From Kryptolebias marmoratus (lineage: Eukaryota; Chordata; Actinopteri; Cyprinodontiformes; Rivulidae), in NCBI RefSeq assembly GCF_001649575.2, contig NC_051450.1, positions 12,793,508 through 12,857,507 of the forward strand: 64,000 bases of DNA. Direction: 5' to 3'. The notes beneath the pieces were generated by a model. The model ran no database searches, was not told the origin of the DNA, and was given only the letters and a program-made list of their open reading frames with translations. Of this stretch, positions 44,401-52,149 are shown in pieces. The position numbers and the translations under genes were made by a program. How positions within the stretch are numbered: position 1 is the first letter of the stretch; each line of letters starts with the position of its first letter.

Positions 44401-44585
44401 GGAGACCCTCTGCGCGCGCACACACACTCACTCACTCACTCACACACACACACACACACACCAACCTGCTCCTTCCGTTTCTGCCAGCGGCCGCAGGGGC
44501 TCTCCTCCAGGATCTCGCTCTCATCCTCGCTCTCCTCCTCCTTCCCCTCGGATCCTGACTTCCTCTCCGGGACGGACATCGTCAT
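8417..44585 (-). CDS. nrbp2: NRBP2, nuclear receptor-binding protein 2 (pseudokinase), complete
   Basis: Eighteen coding exons on the minus strand: 44466-44585, 13661-13783, 13029-13130, 12826-12915, 12465-12505, 12281-12375, 12098-12121, 11915-12001, 10752-10807, 10570-10665, 10241-10373, 9972-10074, 9830-9880, 9613-9748, 9153-9206, 8927-8990, 8652-8707 and 8417-8503. All borders are AG/GT, all phases match, and the sum is 505 codons plus stop (human NRBP2 is about 500). The acidic N-terminus ends SPCGRWQKRKEQ. The kinase-like domain includes VIFITEYMSSGSLKQFLKK, then HGN at residues 170-172 in place of HRD, GSV in place of DFG, and FFAPEYG. Lack of these catalytic residues is typical of this family, which works as an adaptor in trafficking and ubiquitin-linked signalling. 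The C-terminal half carries the conserved KTPTPEP and LASELVHYAFINE segments. NRBP2 rather than NRBP1 is favoured by VWHRLF after IGS, QYLLPEN and NGIYPLMNFA. Confidence 0.96.
12098..12121 (-). CDS. nrbp2: NRBP2 24-nt microexon
   Basis: This exon encodes VWHRLFVN (residues 191-198), just after the DFG-equivalent GSV. It lies between TTTCCAG and GTAAGA. It is needed to match the NRBP2-specific sequence VWHR; NRBP1 lacks it. Flanking exons join in the same phase without it, so skipping would delete eight residues cleanly. Confidence 0.85.
13784..22556. other. NRBP2 intron 1, part distal to exon 1 (no gene seen)
   Basis: About 8.8 kb of AT-rich intron. Poly-A/T runs occur near 14560, 14730, 18395 and 20401. 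Open frames such as 14678-14944, 15349-15681 and 20347-20826 have no family resemblance and overlap low-complexity runs. No transposon ends were recognised here. Confidence 0.6.
22557..22766. repeat. Dispersed repeat, copy 1 (pair with 32834-33090)
   Basis: The order of blocks is the same in both places: CTTGAAATAACAAAG, then ACCTTT(T/C)AGTG, then a GCTTATTTTCA block, then TTTTTTTCTGCAGC, then a CTGGAGGT block followed by an ATAAT/ATAAA stretch. The two copies are in the same orientation about 10 kb apart in the same intron. The family is not recognised. Confidence 0.55.
23935..23949 (+). repeat. L1 target-site duplication, left copy
   Basis: The 15 bases aaaagacctgacaaa recur directly after the L1 poly(A) tail at 29497-29511 (11 bases if the A run is assigned to the tail). 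The A-rich 5' end fits cleavage of a TTTT-containing bottom strand by an L1 endonuclease. Confidence 0.85.
24084..24932 (+). CDS. L1 ORF1 protein (RNA-binding chaperone)
   Basis: ORF1p coats L1 RNA and has nucleic-acid chaperone activity. The open frame extends from 24042, but the ATG at 24084 (AAGATGC, protein start MPSKHKLKTK) is the likelier start and gives 282 residues. After a charged N-terminus comes a heptad-rich coiled-coil region (about residues 45-125). The conserved RRSNLRLVGLPE and IERAHRL motifs follow at the start of the RRM-like core, then a C-terminal domain ending TEVEEFIQKARQQTDG. ORF2 follows after 403 bases. It is full length for an L1 ORF1. Confidence 0.9.
   Translation: MPSKHKLKTKTTSKEGSEGEASSEVETEHMEEANASSRTSEANLLEAIQALKTHFTTQLQEIITSNQEIKDTIGVFLERLTSAESRISNLEDGVASLTGKETSIQKKIQDLALKVDELENRSRRSNLRLVGLPEKTEQGDTAAFLQIWLIEVLGRDAFPSPPIIERAHRLQGQSVPGGPPRVIIMKFLNYQDKMRVMTAARLKGKVMYNGRHVMFFPDLSAEVVKQRKQYDQVKQQLRNLNINFGLIFPAKMRIFQRGNRFLFHTPTEVEEFIQKARQQTDG
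25336..29112 (+). CDS. L1 ORF2 protein (endonuclease and reverse transcriptase), intact
   Basis: The 1,258-residue protein carries out target-primed reverse transcription. The N-terminal apurinic-type endonuclease has SWNVRGL (N13), QETH (E42), NLYGPN (Y114), GGDFN (D143, N145), RIDYFL (D206) and SDH (229-231). The reverse transcriptase has GKSPGPDGIP, SLDAEKAFDRV (D597), RQGCPLSPLLF and FADD (697-700). The C-terminal zinc knuckle is C1124-x2-C1127-x7-H1135-x4-C1140, as in L1 ORF2p. The stop is followed by a 3' UTR with an AATAAA and a poly(A) tail. No lesion is visible. Confidence 0.95.
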   Translation: MSTESVVDVISWNVRGLRKLIKLKKVMNRLKQYHPKLVFIQETHLLTTEVARLRRRWPGQILSSSFSPHSRGVAILIHKSLPVCIKKTIIDPAGRFIIIQASLMNQNLILVNLYGPNIDDPDFYNNLFLSITAFHGDVIFGGDFNCTLDPNLDRSSGLDLSHPKSRRVIQHFMSELNLRDIWRVQNPTKKEFSCHSTTHNSYSRIDYFLISNSLVSRTKSCAYKSILISDHSLCMFKFSPIIAFNRNPIWRLKPHWLQIPKFLKFIEINIDDYFSLNKSETTASIRWEAFKAFIRGQMISYTKNKTNKTVMEMLKLEEQIKETELELNLKGSKEKQQELLILRAKYDKLSTNKASSEIFRLKQSYYDQGEKAGKLLAWRIKALQNERAINEIISENENTTDPQKINDLFKDYYSKLYTSKGHIPQASLDSFLNSVNIPTLSEIAKSDLDMPISIGELSNAIDKLKSGKSPGPDGIPLDLYKIFKNKLLQPLYNMLLESYTIKELPPSLRNAIITVLPKPGKSPTRCESFRPISLINSDAKIISKVLAIRLEKFLPSLSDPDQNGFIKGRQAHHGIRRVLNIIHAKYEHPDTALLSLDAEKAFDRVEHNYLYKVLSQFGFGSYFINWIKILYNKPSASVITNNIVSKSFNLGRGTRQGCPLSPLLFVLGIEPLAIAIRNNQNIHGVRIKNIESKIGLFADDIILMLSNLNCSIPQLLKTINEFSYISGYKLNESKSAILFLKQAERNNPPIHTTFQVAKESLTYLGIKITPNIDDLVRANYTPVVNSIMESLDRWSTLPISMIGRINILKMIVLPKFLYLFQAIPLNPPDGFFTKIQTILNNFIWNNRRARLRLSLLYLPYDRGGLGVPNFKWYYWAAQLSSASCWFSATDLSWVKIENINATPLSLNSYLYSRKCKELLKNTSNPFVKNTIRVWYDAHKFKNEMLTLSQFSPIWGNMSFEPGRKDMGFKTWFAKGLCKISDLFDKGIMMRFEDLKQKFDIPTKHFFKFLQIRSFVMGTQKSLTLPTLTSIEELATNDHLKKGLISRFYNIIKDSSQTSSEHKRLAWCEDLKCNISVEEWQRACLKAQTQSINTQFKLIQYKWLMRTYVTPTLLNKFNSNIPDTCAKCGDKGSLIHCLWECPEIRKFWKEVLDKISLIIGIDLNLCPRLCVLGIFPAQTQISKVDQKSIIYCLVQAKYSIARSWKSVTRPQLKTWMSALSSSLALEKLTFMIKGKYYVFQKIWEKFLLFLENLNTHNED
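29497..29511 (+). repeat. L1 target-site duplication, right copy
   Basis: This is the matching copy of the 15-base duplication at 23935-23949. Its first four A residues merge with the poly(A) tail. Confidence 0.85.
29512..32833. other. NRBP2 intron 1, middle part (no gene seen)
   Basis: Unremarkable AT-rich intron. No transposon ends, RNA genes or coding exons were recognised. Confidence 0.6.
32834..33090. repeat. Dispersed repeat, copy 2 (pair with 22557-22766)
   Basis: Shares the ordered blocks listed for copy 1, with about 45 extra bases in its middle. Divergence is clear but the block order is kept. Confidence 0.55.
33091..36699. other. NRBP2 intron 1 (no gene seen)
   Basis: AT-rich intron with a slightly more GC-rich, less repetitive segment around 35580-35830. 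No reading frame there resembles a known protein; it could be non-coding conserved DNA, which would need an alignment to judge. Confidence 0.5.
36700..37025. repeat. Probable interspersed repeat, family not named
   Basis: The stretch with AAGTGACCGATTTACACCC, GGTCGATTAACTGTGGCGGC and GAGATATTTTGCTAACA resembles a dispersed repeat I have seen in other fish sequence. No terminal repeats or target duplication could be defined, so limits are approximate. Confidence 0.35.
37828..37851 (+). repeat. (AAT)n microsatellite
   Basis: About eight uninterrupted AAT units. Confidence 0.9.
37949..38238. mobile_element. Foldback MITE-like element
   Basis: The outer 45 bases (37949-37993, with GGGTTCTGTAGAAAG) are the imperfect reverse complement of 38194-38238 (with CTTTCTACAGAACCCC). 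Weaker complementarity continues inward to about 38032 and 38152, so most of the 290 bp can fold into one hairpin. There is no coding capacity. A target-site duplication is not evident, so the superfamily is left open. Confidence 0.65.
39903..40599. mobile_element. hAT-like non-autonomous DNA transposon with 8-bp target duplication
   Basis: The element body is 39911-40591 (681 bp). Its ends, cagaggtgtcaaactca and the inverted catgtgtcaaactca, form short terminal inverted repeats. It is flanked by the perfect 8-bp direct repeat ctctaaat (39903-39910 and 40592-40599). Eight-base duplications are the mark of hAT transposition. No transposase frame is present, so it must have been mobilised in trans. 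Confidence 0.75.
40600..44270. other. NRBP2 intron 1, part next to exon 1 (no gene seen)
   Basis: Intron sequence becoming more GC-rich toward the promoter. Open frames such as 41251-41661 have no recognisable motif. No transposon ends were recognised. Confidence 0.5.
44412..44462 (-). repeat. (TG)n/(TGAG)n tract beside the NRBP2 exon 1 splice donor
   Basis: In gene orientation the donor GTTGG is followed at once by a TG run, then GAGT units, then more TG and a CGCGCG end. The tract starts within about six bases of the 5' splice site. UG-rich RNA binds TDP-43 and CELF proteins, and alternating purine-pyrimidine DNA can form Z-DNA. An effect here is inference. Confidence 0.85.
44466..44585 (-). 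CDS. nrbp2: NRBP2 first coding exon
   Basis: Forty codons start MTMSVPERKSGSEG and end in the family hallmark ESEILEESPCGRWQKRKEQ, directly continuous with VSQGNVPG of exon 2, 30.7 kb away. Two in-frame ATGs (44585 and 44579) are candidate starts; the first is taken. The exon sits at the edge of a CpG-rich region, as expected for a first exon. Confidence 0.93.
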
Positions 44586-45234
44586 TTTACCGCCGTATGT
44601 GTCCAGATTTGCGCTCCCCTCGCGCCGTCCTCCTTCTTCTTCTCCTTGTCCCGTGTTGTTGTTGTGGAGGAGGAGGAGGAGGAGGCGTGAGGCTGCTGGC
44701 CGCCTGTCTGCGCAGTGAGGAACCCCACCTCCTCTCCCCCTCGGCTCTCAAAGCGTCCTGCGGACAAATGGATGGAGCTGGAAACGCGCACTCCTCGGTC
44801 GGTCAACAGGAAACGCCCTTTTTCTTTTTCTTTTCAGGTAAAAGCTTTGAGCGTGCACATGACTGCGAGGGCTGGATAACTCAGCAGTGTGGAAAAATCC
44901 CGGGCTGCACGTAAAACACGCAGCGAGCAGAGTTTTCCTCTTTCTTTCCGCTTATCGCTCATTCACGACCGGAAATGACCGGGCGAGCGAAGCCTCTCTG
45001 CCCCCACCCCCGCGCCGCCGCCGCTGGTGCGTTCACTGACTGAAAGCCGCCGGTTTTCACGGTCCTCGGCCAACCCTCCACGCGCCTCGGTCCCTTCTGT
45101 GTTGCAGAGAGGCGCGAGCTCCTGCCAGGAGCTGTGCGCAGAGGGGGCGGGGCCAAGCGCCGTAAAGCCCTGACTGAGCGCGCGCACCAAACGCAGCTCA
45201 GGCTGCTCAGCAGAGCGGCCGGGAATGCATCTTA

Positions 45235-45241
45235 TTTTATA
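45235..45241 (-). promoter_or_regulatory. TATA-like box for NRBP2
   Basis: TATAAAA on the minus strand, at the upstream edge of the CpG-rich block. It would place transcription start near 45210 and give a 5' UTR of about 0.6 kb. CpG-rich promoters often do without TATA, so use is uncertain. Confidence 0.4.
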
Positions 45242-46024
45242 CAATTTAGGGATTTATTTGTACATGTAAGTATTTATACACGTGTTTAGTAATAAATATG
45301 AGTCATGAATGAAAGTGTGTACTTAAATGTCAGGACTGCACATTATTAGAAAATATTGCAATGTGTGATATTATTAATATTGGATGATGATAACAATTGC
45401 AATAAAGCCATATTTTCCTCACTTCTCACTTTCTTTTCTGTGATCAATGTCCAAACCAGGTGTGGGCGTCACAAAAAAAATTATATTTTTCTTACTTAAA
45501 TGATAAATGCATGTTACTTAAAATATTAAGGCCTATGGGTTTTTTTTATGATACACTGACATTTTTAGTTGGCCTTTTATTATGTTTTTAACTCTTAGCT
45601 GGCTTTCGGTACTCTTAGCCAGACTTCCAGTACCTTTAGTTTAGTTTATGTGAGCTTTTATTATATCTTAGTTTGGTTTACTCAGTTTATCTTTAGTATG
45701 ACTTGTTTTAGATAAGTTTTACTCTGTACTTTTGTGTCTTATTTAGATTATCTTAGCTCATGTTTTAGATAAGTTCAGTTTAGCTTCTTATATTGCATTT
45801 TATTGTGTTATTTTATAGATTAATTTGAGATTTGCTGAATATGAATGTCCATTTTTATGTAAATTGAATGGGCAGTAAAGTTATTTTATTCTAATATCCC
45901 ATTACATTATTCTTATACATCTAATCTACCCAACTTCAAAGCTGGCTAACTACTGTGTGACGTTTGCATAAATATGATCAGTTTTGTAAGCATAATAAGT
46001 AACAACATAGACTCAGTTTTGCAT

Positions 46025-46110
46025 GGGTTGGCAGGCCATTTCTAATATATTTAAAATAAAATCTCATGGGCCAGATAAAACTGCAACAAGGGCCTTCACT
46101 TTGACACATG
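46025..46110. repeat. Possible hAT-like element end (relic)
   Basis: AGGGCCTTCACTTTGACACATG resembles, with substitutions, the right end GGGCCTTGAGTTTGACACATG of the element at 39911-40591. The preceding GGGCCAGATAAAA also fits its subterminal sequence. No matching left end could be fixed with confidence. Confidence 0.35.
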
Positions 46111-47087
46111 TAATCTAAAATGTAAGAGGGGCATTTAGTTTAGACAAAATGAGACCAGCAGGTAAGCAAGAAAAGGCCCAAATTTGTAAAAGAAATTGAA
46201 GCTAAGTACACCCTTTTAACTTAGAACAACACAAGTAATCGTCTAGCTGACTAAACACACTGAATTTAAAGCATTTTAACATGAATTAATATCAAGTAAT
46301 TATTTCTTCAAACTCAAATCATCAGTGACCCACCACCAGATAAATAAAAATACAAAAACCATGCAGGTTTGTGTTTCATGAATGCTTCTTTTTCCTCAGT
46401 TAAGAAAACACTACCGATGTTGACAGCAGCTGATTTTAACAGAAAAGCATCAATACAAACCAGGTTGTGGACATTTTTTTATTGAATCAAACATATGAAT
46501 GCTGGGGTTAACTTCAAGGTTCATCTTCACATTTCCAGTATGCATTGAATGCAGCGTTACGACCCAGCTCCTCTTTTTAACTTGGCCTCATCCCTGCCTC
46601 TAATCTAACTACATTAGTTTTTTTTTATTTCAGAAGAAAAGGTGTGTTTTTACCCTCTCCATGTTTTATTTTAGGGGTGGAGGGTCATAACCACAAGAAC
46701 AACAAACGTGCCAAACAACAAAATCTGGGTTCAAACTCAGGAAACTGTGGTCGAGATCCTATAACCTGAATATAAACCAAAGTGTAAACCAAGTGCTGCA
46801 GTGTTAATAGAAGCAGAAGGAGCTCTTTGTGTCTCAAGGAGGGTCTGCGGTCTAAAGCAGGCCCTCCATCTGGGTGAGGACGGGTCAGGGATGACTCCAG
46901 CCCAGGATCTGGGGTAAAGTTCAGGAGCTGAAGCTAAATGCAGCTTTGAAACCAAAGCGGAGCTCATGTCAGGATGGTATTTATCTGTTTGACTGGTTTT
47001 ACTCGACTACCTTCAATGGGCTCAAGTTAGCCAATACAGGACTCTATTTTAGGGGAAAAGTCATCCTGTTTACAGAGCTGAGATTTA

Positions 47088-47088
<1 letters not shown>

Positions 47089-47152
<64 letters not shown>
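47089..47152 (+). repeat. (TA)n microsatellite
   Basis: About 32 TA units with one TG interruption near 47108. Confidence 0.95.
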
Positions 47153-47155
<3 letters not shown>

Positions 47156-49284
47156 AAAGGAAGCATTAGGAGTTAGATTAAACCAGTCTTTACTGACCAA
47201 TCCCATATCTCGCTCTGACGGTGCTGGCTGGTAAAGTGCGTGCTTCTTCTGCATGATTTATAACAAAACAAGCGTTTAATGTCTGCAGTGATCCGTAGAT
47301 TTATGCAAAATGCTGAGCTCAAGGCTCAAATGATAAACTGCACATAAACCCCCATGGTTCTTGAACCATGATGAAGACTTTCAGAGAGTCGTATTTAGTG
47401 AAATCAATAAGTTAGACTGAGTAAAAGCAGCAAAAAAATGCTGTAATCTGTGTCATCTTGTGAAAAGGACATGCACAATATGTTTCAGCTGAATACAGAG
47501 GGTTAACATTACTGCTGTTGAGATGTTTTTAAGCTACAGAAAATAATGACTCATCCTCTGTTATACAGAAGAAAAGTAAGAATGGATTAACAACTCAATT
47601 TAAACCTCCAAGTCCCAGATTCACACCATCACTGGTTTTCTGTCTGGACTGCAGTCTTTATTTTTTATAGTTCATACAATGGTTTTCATTGACATAGAAA
47701 GTTTTGTTAAATTACTCTGCCTTCAGAAGAGTTTACAATATATTGAACATATTGTCCACAACCTGCACATTTCTTAAAGATGTTTTAAAAGTGTGGAAAG
47801 TTTTGACCCTCCTTTCTAAAGTCTAATGTTTTATAACCACTAAGAGCTGTTTAGATTTTACAGTGAAATCATCATAGATGGTTTTTATTTTTATTTTTAG
47901 TTTGTTTTTGGCTGAAGGAGGTTGGAATCAAGGCAGCTTTATCAGGTTTTTTAATAGATGCTGGGATGAAACTAAAATCCCTGACCAGACCTTAAAACAG
48001 AAACAACCACACAGAATACAGTGCGGTCAGTCTGTGCTGCATGAACCCAGAGCATTTATCACTTTGGCTTCTCTATGTAAACCTAGTTTGCCATCTGGTG
48101 GTTCTGATGTGAAACGCATCAGAAGCAAATAAAAGCTGTGAGTGAAGGAATGCAACATGCAGAGTCAGAATTTAATTAATTTCTTAAGGCTGCACAATAT
48201 GTCATAAACTTATTGTTACTGCAGTGTTAACAGCACCACCCTTTGACCCCTCTCTAAAGCAAAACACACTAATTGCATTATGGTTCACTTAATTAGATTA
48301 AATAGATCTGTCTAAAATAAAAATTAAAAAAAAACCTGAATCAACATGCCTATGAGATACCAGAAAACAACATATTTTAGATATCTAAAATAAAACTTAC
48401 AACAGGCAACAATGGGACTGTAAATGTAAGATTTTTATTTATATTATATATCCACAATATTCAGGAAGAATGTTTTTGTAAATATCCGCAGGTAAAAGAT
48501 TAATATAAATAAACTGGGAAAGTGACAAATTGTCCTCTTGGGAGAATAACTTCTGGAATATCTAAATGTTGATTGTGAATACAAAAACTGTCATTTTGGA
48601 GATCTGAAATGTTCATTTTGATTAGGAAGAACTGAATTATATCTGGAATAGGCTACATATCCAGTCTGACTATTAAAAACAGCCACTTAAACATTATCAA
48701 CTTTTAGACATTTGAAACTTAGTTTTTTTACTACTACAATTAAAACTATAAATGTTTTACATTAATTTGATTGCTGTTATATTTAATTGCAGTAATAACA
48801 TTATTGTGACTCAGAAAAATGCTATTATTGAAATCTAAACTAGTAATTAGTTAGAAGAGAGTGATTTGATTAAGTGTTCAATTTGCCGGATTTTTAATTG
48901 TTAAAGTGAATAAAATGACATAAATTACATTTAAAACACAAATTTATATCACCCAGATCACAAACCTCTGTATTGTTACAATAAAAAGATATCGCAATCT
49001 AATGTTTTGCTAAACTTGTGCTTGATGCCTTGCACAGCATATGAAGTCATGTTTGTCTTCATCGTTTTACGCTTCATCATCCACACAGTCTCACTATCTG
49101 CACAGGTTCAAAGTTCAGACGTAATCACAGGTCTGGTTTGGAGTAATCACCTTCCTTCTGTCTTTTTAAGCAGTTTTTACTCATGGAGAGCACGTGTGAG
49201 TGAGCCCCTCATCCTCCAAGCCTTTCTGCTATTAATGAGATCTACCCTTGGCACCTAAACAGTTAATTTCCTTAACTTGACTGA

Positions 49285-49365
49285 GAGCTGAGCATCTTTA
49301 TATTGTCTGAGAAAAAGGTGACGTAAACATCGTTTTCCATCTGGTAGAATAGATATCAGTACTTA
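49285..49365 (-). promoter_or_regulatory. Relic of a lectin-type promoter (third copy)
   Basis: The plus strand reads GAGCTGAGCATCTTTATA, then GACGTAAACATCGTTTTCC. This aligns with the lectin promoter at 51752-51835 (GACTGAGCATCTTTATACC, then GAGTAAACATCATTTTCC). A TATA-like core is kept. No lectin exon was found on the minus strand below it, so it appears to be an orphan promoter remnant. Confidence 0.55.
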
Positions 49366-51007
49366 GGAAGAAGCCTAAACAGCTCATTTCCTTAACTTGT
49401 CATAGCTTGGCCTTATCTTTTTCAATGTTTAACAAAATAATTTCATAGTCATGCTGTTAATTTTATGCATACCTCAGATAAACAAAACTTGTCAAGTGTC
49501 AGTTCTGAATCATCAAATTTTTCTGTTGGAACTTTTAGTACATTTAATTCTGGCTGAAACTCAGAAAACGTCTTTCAAATAAAACCTTGTTTTAAAAGTG
49601 TTTTAATGCCATTCCAGGTTTGACTCAAACAGTTAATGAAACACAGACTTTATTTGTACCTAAAACCTGTTTAAAAGGAACTTGTACATAGAGATATACA
49701 AAATAGACCAAAAGAATGTCAGTATTTTTTATCTTTATTCCTGCTGTGGGACAAAAAGTGATTCCTTACCTTGGCATATTATTCTAAAACCTGGTGGTCC
49801 TCCTAATGACTGTAGATAAGTTAGAAAACCTCAGTGTGAGTTAAAGAGTGTTGCATAATGTGACGTTTCAAAAGGAGGTTTGAATAAAGCATCAGAACAG
49901 CTTCAATGCTTTATCCTATTCTACAAGTTTGTTCATTTTGTAAGAGCCTATCTTCTTGTATCTTCTTCCTTGTCACCAGTTTGAAGTCTGAGTTTGGTTT
50001 CCTTTGTTGCCTCTAGATGTCCCCAGCTGTCCTCATCTTGTCTCCAGCTGTCCTCATCTTGTCTCCGGCTCACTTTATCATCACTTGATGCTCATTTCTC
50101 AGATGATCACGCCTCCCAGTATAAATGCCGCTTGTTTTTCTTTGTTAAGTCTCTTTTTTGTTTGGTTCCTGCTTTGTACCATTAGTTTGTTTCTTTAGTT
50201 AAATTTAAGTATTTTTATACTCTCATTTGTCTACTTAAGTCCTGTATTTGTGTCCTTTAAGTTCTCATTTGAATGATGTTGCAGGGTGTTAAAGAGAAGC
50301 TAAAAATGGATAAATATCCTTTTAACTCTTATCAAAACTCATTTTGGATCAACTGAAAACTATTCAGGGAGCTTTTTTAATAAAGAATTACATTCAGAGT
50401 ACTTATAAATGTATGAACTAGTTTTTCAGCATCATGTTGGCTCAAGATGCTCCTAGTTTTAGTAATACGGAGCAGGTTGAAGATGGTCCTAGAATGTTTT
50501 TATTTGGGAGTTAAAAGACATTTCCTGGTCAACAGTAACACTAAGGTTAGGCCAAAGTAATACCATTGTTTTAAAAAAGATACTTCAACAGTTTGTTTCT
50601 ATAGAGCTCATGTCCAAAGACCACAACAAATCACCGTATTGATATAAAACTATATACTCTGTCTGTTTAATTGTGTTATGATTTGCCTTTTTATCAATTC
50701 AACTTTACAAATAAGACGAAATGACGTGTGTGCAGATGCAGCACTGATTCATCTCTTTATTTGGGTCATTTTTAGTGCCTAAAAGAATTTTAATGTCATA
50801 GTTTAAATTAAAACAAAAATATCTGAAAATTGTCTGGACTGGACTGAAAAATCTATTTATTAAAAAATGCTCAGTGTCTGAACTGAAAGACCTTCAGGAA
50901 CACTAGAAACTATAAAGCGACAAAGGCTGCCCCCTTAAAAGAAGAACAAGGAGCCAAAGATAACTCATGACACAAGACAACAAGAATACAAGTTTTTTTT
51001 ATCACTA
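49366..51007. other. Intergenic DNA downstream of the lectin gene
   Basis: AT-rich, with no coding exon recognised. It contains a second copy of a CCTAAACAG/CATTTCCTTAACTTG block (49254 and 49373) and a short 21-bp tandem repeat at 50023. Confidence 0.55.
50023..50064 (+). repeat. 21-bp tandem repeat, two units
   Basis: Two perfect copies of a 21-base unit beginning CCAGCTGTCC are followed by a degenerate partial third. Confidence 0.85.
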
Positions 51008-51013
51008 TTTATT
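51008..51013 (-). terminator. Lectin polyadenylation signal
   Basis: AATAAA on the minus strand, 85 bases past the lectin stop codon. Confidence 0.6.
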
Positions 51014-51097
51014 TTACATTTGGGTCTAGACCTAAAGAGGACTGTCAAAGATTACTTTATAAAGAAGAAAACTCACAGTGAAAACCTGTCATATTTT

Positions 51098-51567
51098 TTA
51101 CTTCATGCCTCTGGAGGTGGCAGAGGTCCAGATTTGTTCTGCATTCTTGTACACGAGCAGTTTGCCATCATCCGTCAGCTGAAGACGGCTCACGTTAGAG
51201 CCTTCCTTGTGAGAGTTGGTGTGCCATCGGGGGGCGTTGTCCTTGTTGTACATGACCAGGTTGCTGTCCTCCTGCATGCACAGGCGGACGGCATCAGAAT
51301 TAGCTGTGTCTGAGGCCCACACAGGATTCCAGCCGTAGACCACAAAGTTTCCATCGTCCTGCAGGAAGAAACAGGAACATTCAGCTGCTGTTAGAAATCT
51401 TACAGATAAAACGAACACAAACAACTGAGGTTAAGAAGACTTTAATAAACTTTTGAACTGAGAAAAAGTGTGATCACCTGGAAGATGGCCTTCCACTGTC
51501 CATTGTTGGACACAAGACTGTCTCCCCTGCGGAGCTCATCATTTTTGGACAGATAGTTCCTGCTCAT
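51098..51567 (-). CDS. Lily-type (bulb-type) mannose-binding lectin
   Basis: This encodes a 116-residue B-lectin of the fish pufflectin/lily-type family; such proteins bind mannose and occur in skin, gill and gut mucus, where they agglutinate microbes and parasites. Coding exons are 51478-51567 (MSRNYLSKNDELRRGD to WKAIFQ) and 51098-51358 (DDGNFVVY to TSRGMK). The intron has GT/AG ends and phase 0. The mannose motif QxDxNxVxY is perfect twice: QDDGNFVVY, formed across the intron, and QEDSNLVMY. The third repeat, TDDGKLLVY, is degenerate. There is no signal peptide, as usual for this family. An untranslated exon lies at about 51690-51750 behind a TATA box at 51772. Confidence 0.92.
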
Positions 51568-51692
51568 TTTTCTGGAAAGAACAAAAAAACAAAAACTGAG
51601 GTTGGATTTGTCAGAGAAACAGAATATGAATTTTATGGTCCACAACAGTGACTCCAGATTAAACTACACAATAGGATATAAATACTCACAGC

Positions 51693-51891
51693 CTTGGGTG
51701 TTGAACAGCAGTCAGTCAGCGAGCAGAAGAAAAGGATGTGGTGTCCTTCAGAGCTGACTGAGCATCTTTATACCATCTGAAGTGGGTGGAGTAAACATCA
51801 TTTTCCTCCTTTACAGGTGTCAGTTTACAGAAACCCACTTAATTACAGCATTTCTCACAAACTGTTTCTCAGTCCTGGACCTCGGGGCAAT
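51693..51891 (-). repeat. Inverted-repeat arm 1: lectin promoter and first exon
   Basis: About 200 bp, reverse-complementary with few differences to 53427-53634. It covers the untranslated exon, TATA box and proximal promoter out to a GCCCCGAGGTCCAGGACTG block. The arms point away from each other and enclose about 1.5 kb. Confidence 0.85.
51766..51772 (-). promoter_or_regulatory. TATA box of the lectin gene
   Basis: TATAAAG on the minus strand, about 25-30 bases ahead of the presumed untranslated first exon (CTCTGAAGGACACCAC). It is conserved in the inverted copy at 53553 and recognisable in the relic at 49285. Confidence 0.7.
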
Positions 51892-52149
51892 CTGTTGCAA
51901 ACCCATCAACCCATCATGATGAGACAGGAAACTATAAAAAAACATGCAAAGCAGGTTGAGGACCACAATTGGCAAACACTGTGTGGGAACTTGAAACATT
52001 GAAAAGTCTCATGTTTATACCAGATGTGAGGTCTTGCGAAACAAAGAGGGTGCAGTAAACTGAAAAGTTGCAAGCTGCAGTTAAAAGCGCCATCCGCTTC
52101 ATTGCAACCACTTTTTATGTACAATTAAAATAATAACGAAGTAGCAATA

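Larger units (their letters stand above)
44270..45250 (-). promoter_or_regulatory. nrbp2: NRBP2 promoter and 5' UTR, CpG-rich
   Basis: CpG density rises sharply in 44280-45230 against an AT-rich background. It covers the first coding exon, a GGA/CCT repeat at about 44652-44690 and GC-box-like sequence near 45000-45160. It ends at a TATA-like element at 45241. This is the only strong CpG-rich block in the right half of the window. Confidence 0.75.
45251..49284. other. AT-rich intergenic region upstream of NRBP2
   Basis: No exon, RNA gene or complete transposon was recognised. It contains a T-rich stretch (45540-45900) with repeated TTAG(T/A)TT-like units, a possible hAT-end relic near 46110 and a TA microsatellite. 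Short open frames have AT-driven composition. Confidence 0.55.

Noticed and set aside
44597..44914. 105-codon plus-strand frame over the NRBP2 5' UTR
   Set aside because: Glycine run from the GGA repeat and CpG-rich composition explain the open frame; possible antisense transcript but no coding evidence.
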